DNA of 39,644 nucleotides from Limosilactobacillus pontis. GTDB lineage: Bacteria > Bacillota > Bacilli > Lactobacillales > Lactobacillaceae. Below, in pieces: positions 27,212 to 35,351 of this stretch. Each line of letters begins with the position of its first letter. The stretch's first letter is position 1. The notes under the pieces were generated by a model. The model ran no database searches, was not told where the DNA came from, and saw only the letters and a program-made list of their open reading frames with translations. Made by a program: the position numbers and the translations under genes. The stretch covers positions 1 through 39,644 of the forward strand of contig NZ_PNFV01000013.1 of the NCBI RefSeq assembly GCF_002940945.1, written 5' to 3'.

Positions 27212-28987
27212 TTAAAGCAGATGTTGCTGTTTCATCAATTCACCGATCCAGTTGTTCTCCAGCTTTTTGAGGAGTGGTTTCTCGACCAGTTTTGGAATCG
27301 GCAGGTCGATATCTTTTAGCGGCTTCTTATCATTCATGTAATACATTGCCCGCATCAGGGTTCGGATATCGTAAATTGAGTTGAAGACTTCCGGCACACC
27401 ACGATCAACGTTCATCAAGGTGTAGACAGCTTCCATTGCGGTCCGGACTGAGTACTCGGTGGTGAAGACGGTGTCACGGGTCGGGGACTCGGCAAAGTTA
27501 CCGATGAAGGCCAGGTTGGCAGATCCGGTTGGGACCACGGCCGGCCGATCCCCCTTGACCCGAGGCATGAAGTAGGAGGTGACAAACGGCATGTAGACCG
27601 GTACGGTGTTGATTGAGGATTCGTCAGCCAGCTTGTCGATCAGGGCCGTTGGGACCCCGAGGTGGTAGAGCCATTCCTTAGTAATTTCTTCACCGGTGCA
27701 GTCGACAATCCGCTTCTTGATGTAGTTTCCTTTGGTATCAGAGTAAAGGCCATAAATCCAGACGATCGTCTCATTTGACTTTTGCTTCTTGAAGTGAGGT
27801 TGGCGATGAATCGTCCAGGAGAGCATCCAGTTGGAGTCGGTGACGGTGATGATGCCACCAGTGTTAACTTTGCCGTCATGAAGATCTCGCTTGGTTAGGC
27901 GTTCAATGTAAGGCTCAACCTGTGGGTTTTTGACGGTTGCCGTGGCTGAGATGAACCAAGACCGTTCCGGCAAATTCTTGCAGAAGACGTCAGGATGTCC
28001 AAAGGCTGGTGACTGTTTGGCGATATTTTCCCAGAGTTTCCAGCTGCCACCTAGATCCCGGGTCGGTTTGGCGACCTTGTGGTGACTGCCATAGTTGGAG
28101 CTCTCAGTGATTGAACCGTTGGTAACGAAGACCAGATCGTCATCGGTCAGGTCGATCTCCTTATGGGCACCTTCCTGGGTCATGACGATTTTCTTGGCGT
28201 GCTTCTCACCGTCCTTGGTGTCCACAATTACGTTCTCCACCTGGGTATCATAATCAAAGTGGACGCCGTGACCCTTGAGATAGGCCAAGAGTGGTTTGGT
28301 CATCGACTCATACTGGTTGTATTTGTTGAACTTCAAGGCGGTGAAATCCGGCAGGCCGTCGATGTGATGGATGAACCGCATCATATAACGGCGCATCTCG
28401 GCCAGGGAGTGCCATTTCTCGAAGGCAAACATGGTAGCCCAGTAAGTCCAGAAGTTGCTTTCAAAGAACTCGTCGGAGAAGTATTCCCCGATAGTCTGGT
28501 CGCCGAGTTGGTCTTCAGGGGTCAGAACTAGCTTGGTCAGCTCTTTGATGGCCTTCTTGGATAGGAGGTACTTGCCGTCTGACGGCACCTCGTTACCGCG
28601 GTTGTAGGTCAGCCGACAGTTGGAACTGTTCGGGTCATCCTTGTCGAGCCAGTAGTATTCGTCCAGGTAGGAGGCACCCGGAATTTCCAGGGATGGGATG
28701 GATCGGTACATGTCCCACATACACTCGAAGTGGTTTTCCATCTCCCGGCCACCCCGGGTTACGAAGCCGATGTCCGGCCGGTCCTGGCCATCCAGGGAGC
28801 CACCGGCGACTGGCAGTTCCTCAAAGATGTGGATCTGCTTGCCCGGTACCTGACCGTCACGGATTAGAAAAACAGCGGCAGACAGGCCGGCAAGCCCTGC
28901 ACCAACAATATAGGCGTGCTTCTTATCCGCGTTCGCAGGCTTGCGTGGCCGGGCGAAGGCTTCGTAGTTTCCATTAGAATAATACAT
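27212..28987 (-). CDS. ohyA: Oleate hydratase (FAD-dependent; MCRA family)
   Basis: 591 residues, the normal size of bacterial oleate hydratases (formerly myosin-cross-reactive antigen). It adds water to the cis-9 double bond of oleic or linoleic acid to give 10-hydroxy fatty acids, and is linked with detoxifying host free fatty acids. The FAD motif GAGLAG is at 29-34, the substrate loop region (GGREMENHFECMWD) contains E82, equivalent to the proposed catalytic glutamate E82 of S. aureus OhyA, and the C-terminal TGSANLAFIGNFAESP block binds FAD. AAAGGGG lies 9 bases before the start. The promoter and an overlapping cre-like site lie just upstream, so expression is likely catabolite-sensitive (inference). 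Confidence 0.98.
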   Translation of the reverse strand: MYYSNGNYEAFARPRKPANADKKHAYIVGAGLAGLSAAVFLIRDGQVPGKQIHIFEELPVAGGSLDGQDRPDIGFVTRGGREMENHFECMWDMYRSIPSLEIPGASYLDEYYWLDKDDPNSSNCRLTYNRGNEVPSDGKYLLSKKAIKELTKLVLTPEDQLGDQTIGEYFSDEFFESNFWTYWATMFAFEKWHSLAEMRRYMMRFIHHIDGLPDFTALKFNKYNQYESMTKPLLAYLKGHGVHFDYDTQVENVIVDTKDGEKHAKKIVMTQEGAHKEIDLTDDDLVFVTNGSITESSNYGSHHKVAKPTRDLGGSWKLWENIAKQSPAFGHPDVFCKNLPERSWFISATATVKNPQVEPYIERLTKRDLHDGKVNTGGIITVTDSNWMLSWTIHRQPHFKKQKSNETIVWIYGLYSDTKGNYIKKRIVDCTGEEITKEWLYHLGVPTALIDKLADESSINTVPVYMPFVTSYFMPRVKGDRPAVVPTGSANLAFIGNFAESPTRDTVFTTEYSVRTAMEAVYTLMNVDRGVPEVFNSIYDIRTLMRAMYYMNDKKPLKDIDLPIPKLVEKPLLKKLENNWIGELMKQQHLL

Positions 28988-29031
28988 TAAAAATTACCCC
29001 TTTCTATTGATCCACAGCAGCTGACAACTTA

Positions 29032-29060
29032 ATTGTATGGGAAGCGCTTTCGAGTGTCAA
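29032..29060 (-). promoter_or_regulatory. ohyA promoter with a cre-like site in the spacer
   Basis: On the minus strand TTGACA (29055-29060), a 17-base spacer and TACAAT (29032-29037), a near-ideal promoter. The spacer contains GAAAGCGCTTCC, a palindromic match to the CcpA cre core with two consensus mismatches. Binding there would block RNA polymerase. Confidence 0.72.
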
Positions 29061-29100
29061 TTTATTGACTAGAAAGGAAGCAATTAGCAGCCAAAACGCT

Positions 29101-29106
29101 TATAAT
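29101..29106 (+). promoter_or_regulatory. -10 box for the ktr operon
   Basis: A perfect TATAAT 30 bases before the ktrB start. No good -35; it diverges from the ohyA promoter 40 bases away. Confidence 0.4.
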
Positions 29107-29136
29107 TAATGATGACTAAGATGGGTGGGTGAAATT

Positions 29137-30480
29137 ATGATTGAGATCAATGGACGAAAATATTCGTTTCCCAAGATTTTAACATTTGGCTTCCTGCTGG
29201 TGATTATGCTGGGGACCATCATGCTCTTGCTGCCGTTTGCAACACGGCCTGGTCTCCACACCAGCTTCATGACTGCTTTCTTCACGTCGACCAGCGCTAC
29301 CTGTGTGACGGGACTGACCTTGGTTAGTACCGCCACTCACTGGACGCCCTTTGGTCAAGTGGTGATTGCTGTGTTGATGGAGGTCGGCGGCCTGGGCTTC
29401 ATGACCTTTGCTGTCATGATGTCACTGATGATTCGCCGGCGGATGCGGATGTCAACCCGCCTGCTGACTCAGGAGGCACTAAATCTTGACCACCTCTCAC
29501 AACTGAGCGTGGTCTACCTGATCATCCGGTTGTCAATTTTGATCCAGCTGGTTGGCGCTGTTTTCCTCTTTTTCGACTTCTACCCGCGTTATGGTCTATT
29601 GAAGGGACTCTGGTACAGCGTCTTCCACGCGATTTCAGCTTTCTGCAACGCTGGTTTTGACCTGTTTGGCAATAGTATGGAGAACTACGTCAACGATCCC
29701 TACATGCTTTGTGTACTAATGGTTCTGATTGTGGCCGGATCTTTTGGCTTTTTGGTTTGGAAAGACATCCTAGGCTATCACCGTTACCACCACTTGTCCC
29801 TGCATACCCAGTTGGCGCTGCGAACTGGTGCTGTCCTGTTCGTCCTCTCGTTTCTGGTTTACCTGCTCACGGAGCATAATTTAGCCCAACTGAGCAGCAC
29901 ACTGTCCAGTCCCCAGCGGCTGCTGAATACGATCTTCATGGCGGTGACACCGCGGACAGCTGGACTGATTACCTTTCCATACACGAAGTTGAGTGCGGCG
30001 GGGCTGAGTTTCACGATCATCCTGATGTTTATCGGGGGGACGCCCGGATCGACAGCCGGTGGGGTCAAGACAACGACGGTCGGCTTGCTGGCCATCCAGA
30101 GTATTGCTACCTTGCGGGGACAGAAGGATACCGAGTTTGCCCACCGTCGTTTCACCCAGGAGAACATCTACCGAGCCCTGACCCTCCTGTTCGTGGCCCT
30201 GGTGATCTTACTAGTGGCGATCCTGCTGCTGGTTGAGACCCAGACTTTGCCTAAACATGACTCGTTGGCCTACGTGACCTTCGAGGCTGTGGCGGCTTTT
30301 GGTACAACCGGAATTTCGCTGGGAATCACCACCCAGCTGAACTTTATTGGTCAAGTTATCATCATGGTGCTGATGTTTATCGGTCGGGTCGGGATCTATA
30401 CGGTCATGTTCTCGATCTTTAATGCCCAGCCGAAGACGAAGAGTTACCATTATCCAGAGGAGAGTGTTTTAATTGGCTAA
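29137..30480 (+). CDS. ktrB: KtrB-type K+ channel subunit (Trk/Ktr/HKT superfamily)
   Basis: 447 residues with eight or more membrane segments and the four pore-helix motifs of the superfamily: SATCVTGLT, AFCNAGFDLFG, TPRTAGL and FGTTGISLG, each ending at a selectivity-filter Gly. It forms a homodimeric K+ (possibly Na+-coupled) channel whose opening is set by a ring of KtrA subunits. GGXPGSTAGG (GGTPGSTAGGVKTTT) near 300 matches the intramembrane gate loop. Start: ATG at 29137 is preferred to GTG 29125. Its stop overlaps the ktrA start, which means the two are co-translated. Confidence 0.96.
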   Translation: MIEINGRKYSFPKILTFGFLLVIMLGTIMLLLPFATRPGLHTSFMTAFFTSTSATCVTGLTLVSTATHWTPFGQVVIAVLMEVGGLGFMTFAVMMSLMIRRRMRMSTRLLTQEALNLDHLSQLSVVYLIIRLSILIQLVGAVFLFFDFYPRYGLLKGLWYSVFHAISAFCNAGFDLFGNSMENYVNDPYMLCVLMVLIVAGSFGFLVWKDILGYHRYHHLSLHTQLALRTGAVLFVLSFLVYLLTEHNLAQLSSTLSSPQRLLNTIFMAVTPRTAGLITFPYTKLSAAGLSFTIILMFIGGTPGSTAGGVKTTTVGLLAIQSIATLRGQKDTEFAHRRFTQENIYRALTLLFVALVILLVAILLLVETQTLPKHDSLAYVTFEAVAAFGTTGISLGITTQLNFIGQVIIMVLMFIGRVGIYTVMFSIFNAQPKTKSYHYPEESVLIG

Positions 30481-31141
30481 AAAAGAAAGTTATGCCGTGA
30501 TTGGGATTGGTCAGTTTGGGGCCTCCATCTGTGAGTCCCTGGTCCGCGCTGGTCAGGAGGTCCTGGCGATTGATATTAACGAAGACGTCATCAACGAGCT
30601 AGCTAACTCGGTCATGCGGGCGGTAGTCGCTGATGCTCAGGATGAGGACACCCTGCGGGAGCTCGACATCGGCAGTTTTGACCATGTCTACATTTCGATT
30701 GGAAAAAATATTGAGGCCAGCATTATGGCTACACTGATTGCCAAGGATCTTGGTGCCACGGATGTGACCTGTCGGGCAGAGAACGCCAATCATGCCCGAG
30801 TCCTGGAAAGGGTCGGGGCTGATCGGGTTGTCCGACCGGAGCATGACTTGGCTAAGCGGCTCATCTTCCAGCAGCTCAACCCCAGTGTCGTTGATTATGT
30901 TACCTTGAGCAAGGAGACGACCCTGGCTGAGATCATCATCGACAATCCCAAGTTTGTGGGAAAGACATTGGACGAACTCGACTTTCGGAACAAGTACAAC
31001 GTCAACGTGATTATCATTGTCAGTGCCGATGACCAGGTTAATCAGATGCCGCAGGCCAATGATGTGATCCAGCTGCACGATAAGGTTACGGTAGTCGGCC
31101 AGCTCAAAGATATTCAGAAACTCAACGATATTGTTAACTAG
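30473..31141 (+). CDS. ktrA: KtrA-type RCK gating subunit of the K+ uptake system
   Basis: 222 residues: an N-terminal RCK/TrkA_N Rossmann domain with GIGQFG at 11-16, a conserved DINEDVI acid that follows strand 2, and the DAQDEDTLREL helix; and a TrkA_C domain (about 140-222). The ring binds ATP/ADP or NAD(H) and gates KtrB; some family members also bind c-di-AMP at the C-domain. The start is TTG with AGAGGAGAG 8 bases before it. It overlaps ktrB by 8 bases. K+ uptake by this pair supports osmotic and acid-stress adaptation. Confidence 0.95.
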   Translation: MAKKESYAVIGIGQFGASICESLVRAGQEVLAIDINEDVINELANSVMRAVVADAQDEDTLRELDIGSFDHVYISIGKNIEASIMATLIAKDLGATDVTCRAENANHARVLERVGADRVVRPEHDLAKRLIFQQLNPSVVDYVTLSKETTLAEIIIDNPKFVGKTLDELDFRNKYNVNVIIIVSADDQVNQMPQANDVIQLHDKVTVVGQLKDIQKLNDIVN

Positions 31142-31152
31142 GGGAAAATAAA

Positions 31153-31845
31153 ATGAAATTACGGGGAATTAATATTGTAACCATCTTAGCGGTGGTCTTC
31201 TTTGTTGTTGTGTTCGGTCTAATTGGCACTTTTGCCAGTCACCGCTACTGGAACCTGATTTGGCTGGTCCTATTGATCGTCTGGGCAGGGATCCTGATCC
31301 ATACCATGACGACAGGCCATCTGAAAATCTGGCAAGAATTGGTGAATCGGATGGAATTCGGGGATCACGACCAGGTTCTAGACCTCAGCGCCGGCCGATT
31401 AAACGACTTGCTTCTTTTGGCCAAGAACCTTCAAGCCCCCGCTAAGGTGACTGGAACTGGGGACTGGCGTCAGGACCAGCAAGCGGTCCAGGCTCGGGTT
31501 AACGCAGCCAAAGTTGCTGATCGGGTTCAACTGGTGGACACAGACGTTTTCAACATGACCTTCCCGGATCGTAGGTTCGATAAAGTTCTGGTCGACCTAG
31601 CTTTTCATAATATTACTCCAGCCCTGAAACGTAACCGGGCAGTTCAAGAGGCGGCTCGGGTTCTCAAGGCTGACGGGACGATGGCGATTGCCGACTTTAG
31701 CCACGTTGACGAGTATCAGCAGATGCTGGCTAACCTGGGATTTGATGATATCCGGGTAGTCAACACCGGTTTCAACGGCTGGTGGGGCGGCCCCTGGACG
31801 ACAACTAAACTGATTGTTGCACGGCATTTTCGGCAAAGGAAGTAA
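31153..31845 (+). CDS. Membrane-anchored class I SAM methyltransferase-like protein with a degenerate motif I
   Basis: 230 residues. Two N-terminal hydrophobic segments (about 7-30 and 36-54) precede a cytosolic methyltransferase-like domain. Motif I reads VLDLSAGRLNDLL, where family members normally have a Gly-rich VLDxGCGxG, so SAM binding may be weakened or lost. Motifs further on (VQLVDTDVFNMTFPDRRFDKVLVD and EAARVLKADGTMAIADF) are standard. AGGGG lies 8 bases before ATG, 11 bases after ktrA. The place directly behind ktrA suggests a shared transcript, but no function in K+ transport is known to me. Could be a real methyltransferase with a divergent site or a pseudoenzyme. Confidence 0.82.
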   Translation: MKLRGINIVTILAVVFFVVVFGLIGTFASHRYWNLIWLVLLIVWAGILIHTMTTGHLKIWQELVNRMEFGDHDQVLDLSAGRLNDLLLLAKNLQAPAKVTGTGDWRQDQQAVQARVNAAKVADRVQLVDTDVFNMTFPDRRFDKVLVDLAFHNITPALKRNRAVQEAARVLKADGTMAIADFSHVDEYQQMLANLGFDDIRVVNTGFNGWWGGPWTTTKLIVARHFRQRK

Positions 31846-31850
31846 TTGAA

Positions 31851-32678
31851 ATGAAGTATGTAACAATGAATGGTGAACGCTTGAGTCAGATTGGAATTGG
31901 CGGAGCAGACCTCGGCCGGCGCCCCTTCAAGGAGGCCGAGGCGATCCATTATGGATTGGAGCACGGTATTAATGTGGTCGACACCGCGGAGAGTTACCCA
32001 GGCAGCGAGGAGCTGATTAAATGGGGAATGACTGATATTGACCGGCAGCGGGTCTTTCTGATTTCCAAGGTTCTGCCCAGCCACGCCACCCCGGACCAGG
32101 AGCGGCGGAGTCTAGAGGGCAGTCTAAAACGTCTTGGGGTTGACTACTTGGACCTTTATCTCCTCCACTGGCGAGGCGGAGCGAACCTTGCCCAGGCTGT
32201 TGCTGGATTAGAACAACTCAAGCAGGAGGGGCTAATCCGGCACTGGGGTGTTTCCAACTTCGATGTTAAGGACATGGAGGATCTTCTCAAGGTTCCCCAT
32301 GGTGACCAGTGCTTCGCCAACGAGGATCTCTATAACCTGACCAGTCGGGGTGTCGAGTTTGATCTTCTGCCATGGCAGGCCAAACACCAGGTGGGCTTTC
32401 TTGGTTATTCGCCATTCCACGCGGTTGGTTGGAACTATTTACACCCGACTAAGGTTCTCCGTGACATTGCAACGGCCCACAATACCGACCCCTACCCGGT
32501 CATGCTAGCTTGGATCACCAGAAACAATAACCTGGTGACCCTACCTAAGGCGGCTACCGTCGATCATGTTAAGGCCAATATTGCGGCGATGGACCTCAAA
32601 TTGACAGAAGAGGAACTGGCAATGATTGACCGGGAATATCCGGCCCCGACTAAGAAAGTCCCGTTAGAGAAGATTTAA
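31851..32678 (+). CDS. Aldo/keto reductase
   Basis: 275 residues with the (beta/alpha)8 AKR fold. The catalytic tetrad is readable: D44 (VDTAE), Y49 (ESYPGSE), K73 (ISKV) and H106 (LLHWRG). The C-terminal NADP(H) contacts are in LPKAATVDHVKANI. It reduces aldehydes or ketones using NAD(P)H in the cytosol; the substrate is unknown. The ATG begins 5 bases after the methyltransferase stop, with the ribosome site AAAGGAAG lying inside that gene, so it is the fourth gene of the ktr unit. A strong terminator follows. Confidence 0.95.
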   Translation: MKYVTMNGERLSQIGIGGADLGRRPFKEAEAIHYGLEHGINVVDTAESYPGSEELIKWGMTDIDRQRVFLISKVLPSHATPDQERRSLEGSLKRLGVDYLDLYLLHWRGGANLAQAVAGLEQLKQEGLIRHWGVSNFDVKDMEDLLKVPHGDQCFANEDLYNLTSRGVEFDLLPWQAKHQVGFLGYSPFHAVGWNYLHPTKVLRDIATAHNTDPYPVMLAWITRNNNLVTLPKAATVDHVKANIAAMDLKLTEEELAMIDREYPAPTKKVPLEKI

Positions 32679-32687
32679 AACAAGAAA

Positions 32688-32732
32688 ACGGCAAGATCGC
32701 CCGGCCCAATTGGCCACGGTCTTGCCGTTTGT
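32688..32732. terminator. Bidirectional terminator of the ktr operon and the YeiH-type gene
   Basis: ACGGCAAGA (32688-32696) pairs with TCTTGCCGT (32720-32728), and an inner GGCCCAATTGGCC extends the stem; T-rich on the plus side and TTTTCTTGTTTT on the minus side. Confidence 0.9.
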
Positions 32733-32746
32733 TGTTACGGTTAAAT

Positions 32747-33775
32747 TTAGAAAAACAACTTGCTCATGATGATCATGAAGATCAGCAAACAGGTGGAACT
32801 GATGATAGCAGCACCAAAGACTGCGCCACCGCGTTTGAAGATCACTTTGAAGTTGACGGACAACCCTAAGGCGGCCATTGCCATTCCTAAGAAGATGTAG
32901 GCTGCCTGTACTAAAGCATCCAGTAAGGTCGCGGAGAACGGCAGGAAAGTCCCAAGAATACTAGTCAGGATAAAACCGCCGAGGAACCATGGAATTGGCA
33001 GCTTTTTCGGGGCTGTTGTGTGTTCCTCTTCACTTTCCTTGACCAGACGGTGCTGGTACCAGTAACCAACGATTAGAGCCACTGGCGCCAGCAAGAGGAC
33101 CCGGGATAATTTCATGATCAAGGCGTTATCCAGGCTACCTTCACCGAAGGCCCCACCGGCTGCAACCGCGTGGGCAATTTCGTGAAGGGATCCGCCAGCA
33201 ACGATGCCGAACTGTGGATCAGTCAGATGCAGGAGGGGCTTGATTCCGATCTCGATCAGAGTAAAGACGGTTCCCATTACGCAGACTACTGCGACGGCAA
33301 GCACCTCGTCCTCGCGTTTGCGTTCTTCGTCGGTGGTCTCCAATTGCGGTGAAACCCCCATGACGGCGGCAGCTCCGCAGATTCCGCACCCGCAGGCGCT
33401 GAGGATTGCTAGCTCGTCGCTGGCCCCAAATTTCCGGCTGAGGTAATAGGTTAGACAGATTGTCCCGGTAACAGCTACGGCGGCTACTAGGATAGTCTTA
33501 ACCCCGGCTTCAGCTAAGGTCTGCAAGTTTAGCCGGAAACCGAGTAGGATGATTCCCAGACGCAGAAATTTATTAGAGATGAAACCAACCCCTGGCTTGG
33601 CTTCCTTGCGCATGTTGACTGGCGTTAGCTGCATGGCAATTCCTAGCAACAGGGCAAGAACCAGTGCCCCAATCAGGTTAACGTAGGGCAGTTTGGCCAG
33701 TAGCACCCCTGCCACAGAACAGATCAGCGTCATTACGGCAGCCAGCCAGAATGACTTAGTCTTCATAATTGACAT
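32747..33775 (-). CDS. YeiH-family (UPF0324) putative anion/sulfate exporter
   Basis: 342 residues with about ten hydrophobic segments. The family core is present: LRLGIILLGFRLN, the SACGCGICGAAAVMGVSPQ motif near the middle, GIVAGGSLHEIAHAVAAG, and a final GLSVNFK segment. UPF0324/YeiH proteins are inner-membrane proteins of uncertain role, annotated as putative sulfate exporters. A longer reading to 33892 exists but the ATG at 33775 gives the usual length of about 340; GGAGG is 14 bases before it, a rather long spacing. A 5+5 inverted repeat near the promoter suggests an operator. Confidence 0.9.
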   Translation of the reverse strand: MSIMKTKSFWLAAVMTLICSVAGVLLAKLPYVNLIGALVLALLLGIAMQLTPVNMRKEAKPGVGFISNKFLRLGIILLGFRLNLQTLAEAGVKTILVAAVAVTGTICLTYYLSRKFGASDELAILSACGCGICGAAAVMGVSPQLETTDEERKREDEVLAVAVVCVMGTVFTLIEIGIKPLLHLTDPQFGIVAGGSLHEIAHAVAAGGAFGEGSLDNALIMKLSRVLLLAPVALIVGYWYQHRLVKESEEEHTTAPKKLPIPWFLGGFILTSILGTFLPFSATLLDALVQAAYIFLGMAMAALGLSVNFKVIFKRGGAVFGAAIISSTCLLIFMIIMSKLFF

Positions 33776-33803
33776 TGTTTTTTCAAATACCTCCTCAAAA
33801 AAT

Positions 33804-33848
33804 GACAGTACCTGTCTAACTGTACCAGAGCTCCCCGCATTAGCAAGG
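33804..33848 (-). promoter_or_regulatory. Promoter and inverted repeat for the YeiH-type gene
   Basis: On the minus strand TTGCTA (near 33842-33847), 16 bases, TACAGT (near 33820-33825). Just downstream GACAG-TAC-CTGTC (33804-33816) is a perfect 5+5 inverted repeat, near the expected transcript start, with a further half-site CTGTAC overlapping the -10. It resembles a repressor operator. Confidence 0.4.
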
Positions 33849-33948
33849 GTAAATTGGTTGAAATTGCCATGTAACCCCTTTCGGACAGGCATTTTTGTCG
33901 GACCAGGGGTAGAATAGGGAGTAATAATCTAATGAGGGGGATATCACT

Positions 33949-34662
33949 ATGCAGATTAGTAACGTCAAACTTGCCCAGGCCCATTCATCCCTGGATATTT
34001 ACCACAGTGCAAGCGATGTGGCCTTGCCGGCAGTCGTGATCGTACCGGGTGGCAGCTATCAGCAGATCAAGGAGCGCGATTCCGAGCGGGTGGCCTTGAC
34101 CTTTGCAACTCATGCCTTCCAGAGTTTCGTCGTTCGCTATCCAGTCTTGGAGTACCGGGGCTACCAGGAGGCTAAGGAAGCCCTTGTCCAAGCCTTTGAC
34201 TACATCGTGACTCACGCAGCGGAATTGAATGTTGACCCGGAACGGCTGGGTGTCATTGGCTTCTCGGCTGGTGGCCAGCTAGCGGCAGCCTACAGTAACC
34301 GGTCAGATACCAAGGCTCAATTTGCCGCCCTTGGCTACCCGGTGATAAAACCGACAATTGACGACCGGATGGGAGTAACTACCGAGGACGTCAGCCAGCT
34401 AGTAACGGACCGAACTCCAGCAACCTTCGTCTGGGGATCAGTCAACGACGGTCTGACCCCCTATCTGGATCACGTTAATGCCTACGTGATGGCTCTGGCC
34501 CAACATAGAGTACCATTTGAACTCCACGAGTTTGGGACGGGCAACCACGGGATCGCCCTGGCCAATAAGTATACCGGAATTGTTAATCAGGATCGTGTCG
34601 ACCGCCACATGAGCCGGTGGTTTCCACTCTTTCTGGAATGGTTTACGGAAGTTATTAAGTAA
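33949..34662 (+). CDS. Alpha/beta hydrolase (acetylesterase-like)
   Basis: 237 residues. Oxyanion-side GGSYQQIKERD (near 35-45), the nucleophile elbow GFSAGG with S106, a probable catalytic Asp in GSVNDGLTP and His in GTGNHGIAL complete the triad. It resembles the BD-FAE/xylan acetylesterase-type hydrolases of firmicutes, which remove acetyl groups from sugars; the true substrate is not shown. No signal peptide, so probably cytosolic. The start has GAGGGG about 8 bases upstream. Single-gene unit; the terminator is shared with the GNAT gene on the other strand. Confidence 0.93.
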   Translation: MQISNVKLAQAHSSLDIYHSASDVALPAVVIVPGGSYQQIKERDSERVALTFATHAFQSFVVRYPVLEYRGYQEAKEALVQAFDYIVTHAAELNVDPERLGVIGFSAGGQLAAAYSNRSDTKAQFAALGYPVIKPTIDDRMGVTTEDVSQLVTDRTPATFVWGSVNDGLTPYLDHVNAYVMALAQHRVPFELHEFGTGNHGIALANKYTGIVNQDRVDRHMSRWFPLFLEWFTEVIK

Positions 34663-34663
34663 A

Positions 34664-34702
34664 GAAAAAGATCGATCAATGCTTTGGCTGGTCGATCTTT
34701 TG
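34664..34702. terminator. Bidirectional terminator (hydrolase and ElaA-like gene)
   Basis: AAAGATCGA (34667-34675) pairs with TCGATCTTT (34692-34700), with T-rich runs on both strands. Confidence 0.85.
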
Positions 34703-34706
34703 GTGT

Positions 34707-35144
34707 TTATAGGGCCGCGTGGACCATTTTAATATGAGGTGTCGAGGCGTGAATGTAAGGTTCACCTTCACTGTGGAAACCAAACTTCTGGTAGTATCCT
34801 TCCACTTGTACTTGGGCGTCGATCTCAATTTTATTTCCCGGGAAATAATCCCGGATAGTATCCATAATCTGGTGGAGGAGTTCATTACCCAATCCACGGC
34901 CGCGGAAGTTCGGGGCGGTGACTACCCGGCCGAAGGTGACCAGACCGGGCTGCTTCAGGTAGACCCGGGAGTAGGCTGCAATCTGGCCGTCCAGTTCGTC
35001 ATAGACGTGGATTGCCTTAAGGTCGTTATCATCAATATCATTATGGATCCGTTGCTGCTCGACGGTGAATACCTCATCGCGAAGCTTATAGATCTCGAAT
35101 AGTTTCATAGTTGATAGGTCATCGAATGCGCGTCTTTGCCACAT
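34707..35144 (-). CDS. ElaA-like GNAT acetyltransferase
   Basis: 145 residues, the length of ElaA-type GNAT proteins (about 145-155). Family features: the opening FDDLSTMKLFEIYKLRDEVF with an EVFTVEQ motif, IAAYSRVYL, the motif A RVVTAPNFRGRGLGNEL, and the C-terminal IDAQVQVEGYYQKFGFHSEG, where the Q-x-Y-Y-x-K-x-G-F pattern is diagnostic. The ribosome site GAAGG precedes ATG by 8 bases. The acetyl acceptor of the ElaA family is poorly defined. It runs on the minus strand with its own weak promoter. Confidence 0.94.
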   Translation of the reverse strand: MWQRRAFDDLSTMKLFEIYKLRDEVFTVEQQRIHNDIDDNDLKAIHVYDELDGQIAAYSRVYLKQPGLVTFGRVVTAPNFRGRGLGNELLHQIMDTIRDYFPGNKIEIDAQVQVEGYYQKFGFHSEGEPYIHASTPHIKMVHAAL

Positions 35145-35253
35145 ATTTACTGCCTTCTTTTCGTAGATTACTTAAATTGTAACGCTTTTTGTCACGACCT
35201 CGTTAATAAAGTGCTGGTTGTGTCTAGTGGTACAACGGGCGTTTTGTGATACA

Positions 35254-35289
35254 GACAAAAAAGGATCTACCTTCTGGTCAGATCCTTTG
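35254..35289 (-). terminator. DyP peroxidase terminator
   Basis: AAAGGATCT (35260-35268) pairs with AGATCCTTT (35280-35288); on the minus strand the stem is followed by TTTTTT (complement of 35257-35262). It is about 60 bases beyond the gene. Confidence 0.88.
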
Positions 35290-35351
35290 AAAATGGTAAA
35301 TTATATTATCTATGCTTTTGCAGTTAATAGCTTGGAAAAATTCTTAAAGAA

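Noticed and set aside
33776..33892. Longer N-terminus of the YeiH-type protein
   Set aside because: The added residues run through the promoter and operator-like repeat and are not membrane-like; family length fits the ATG at 33775.
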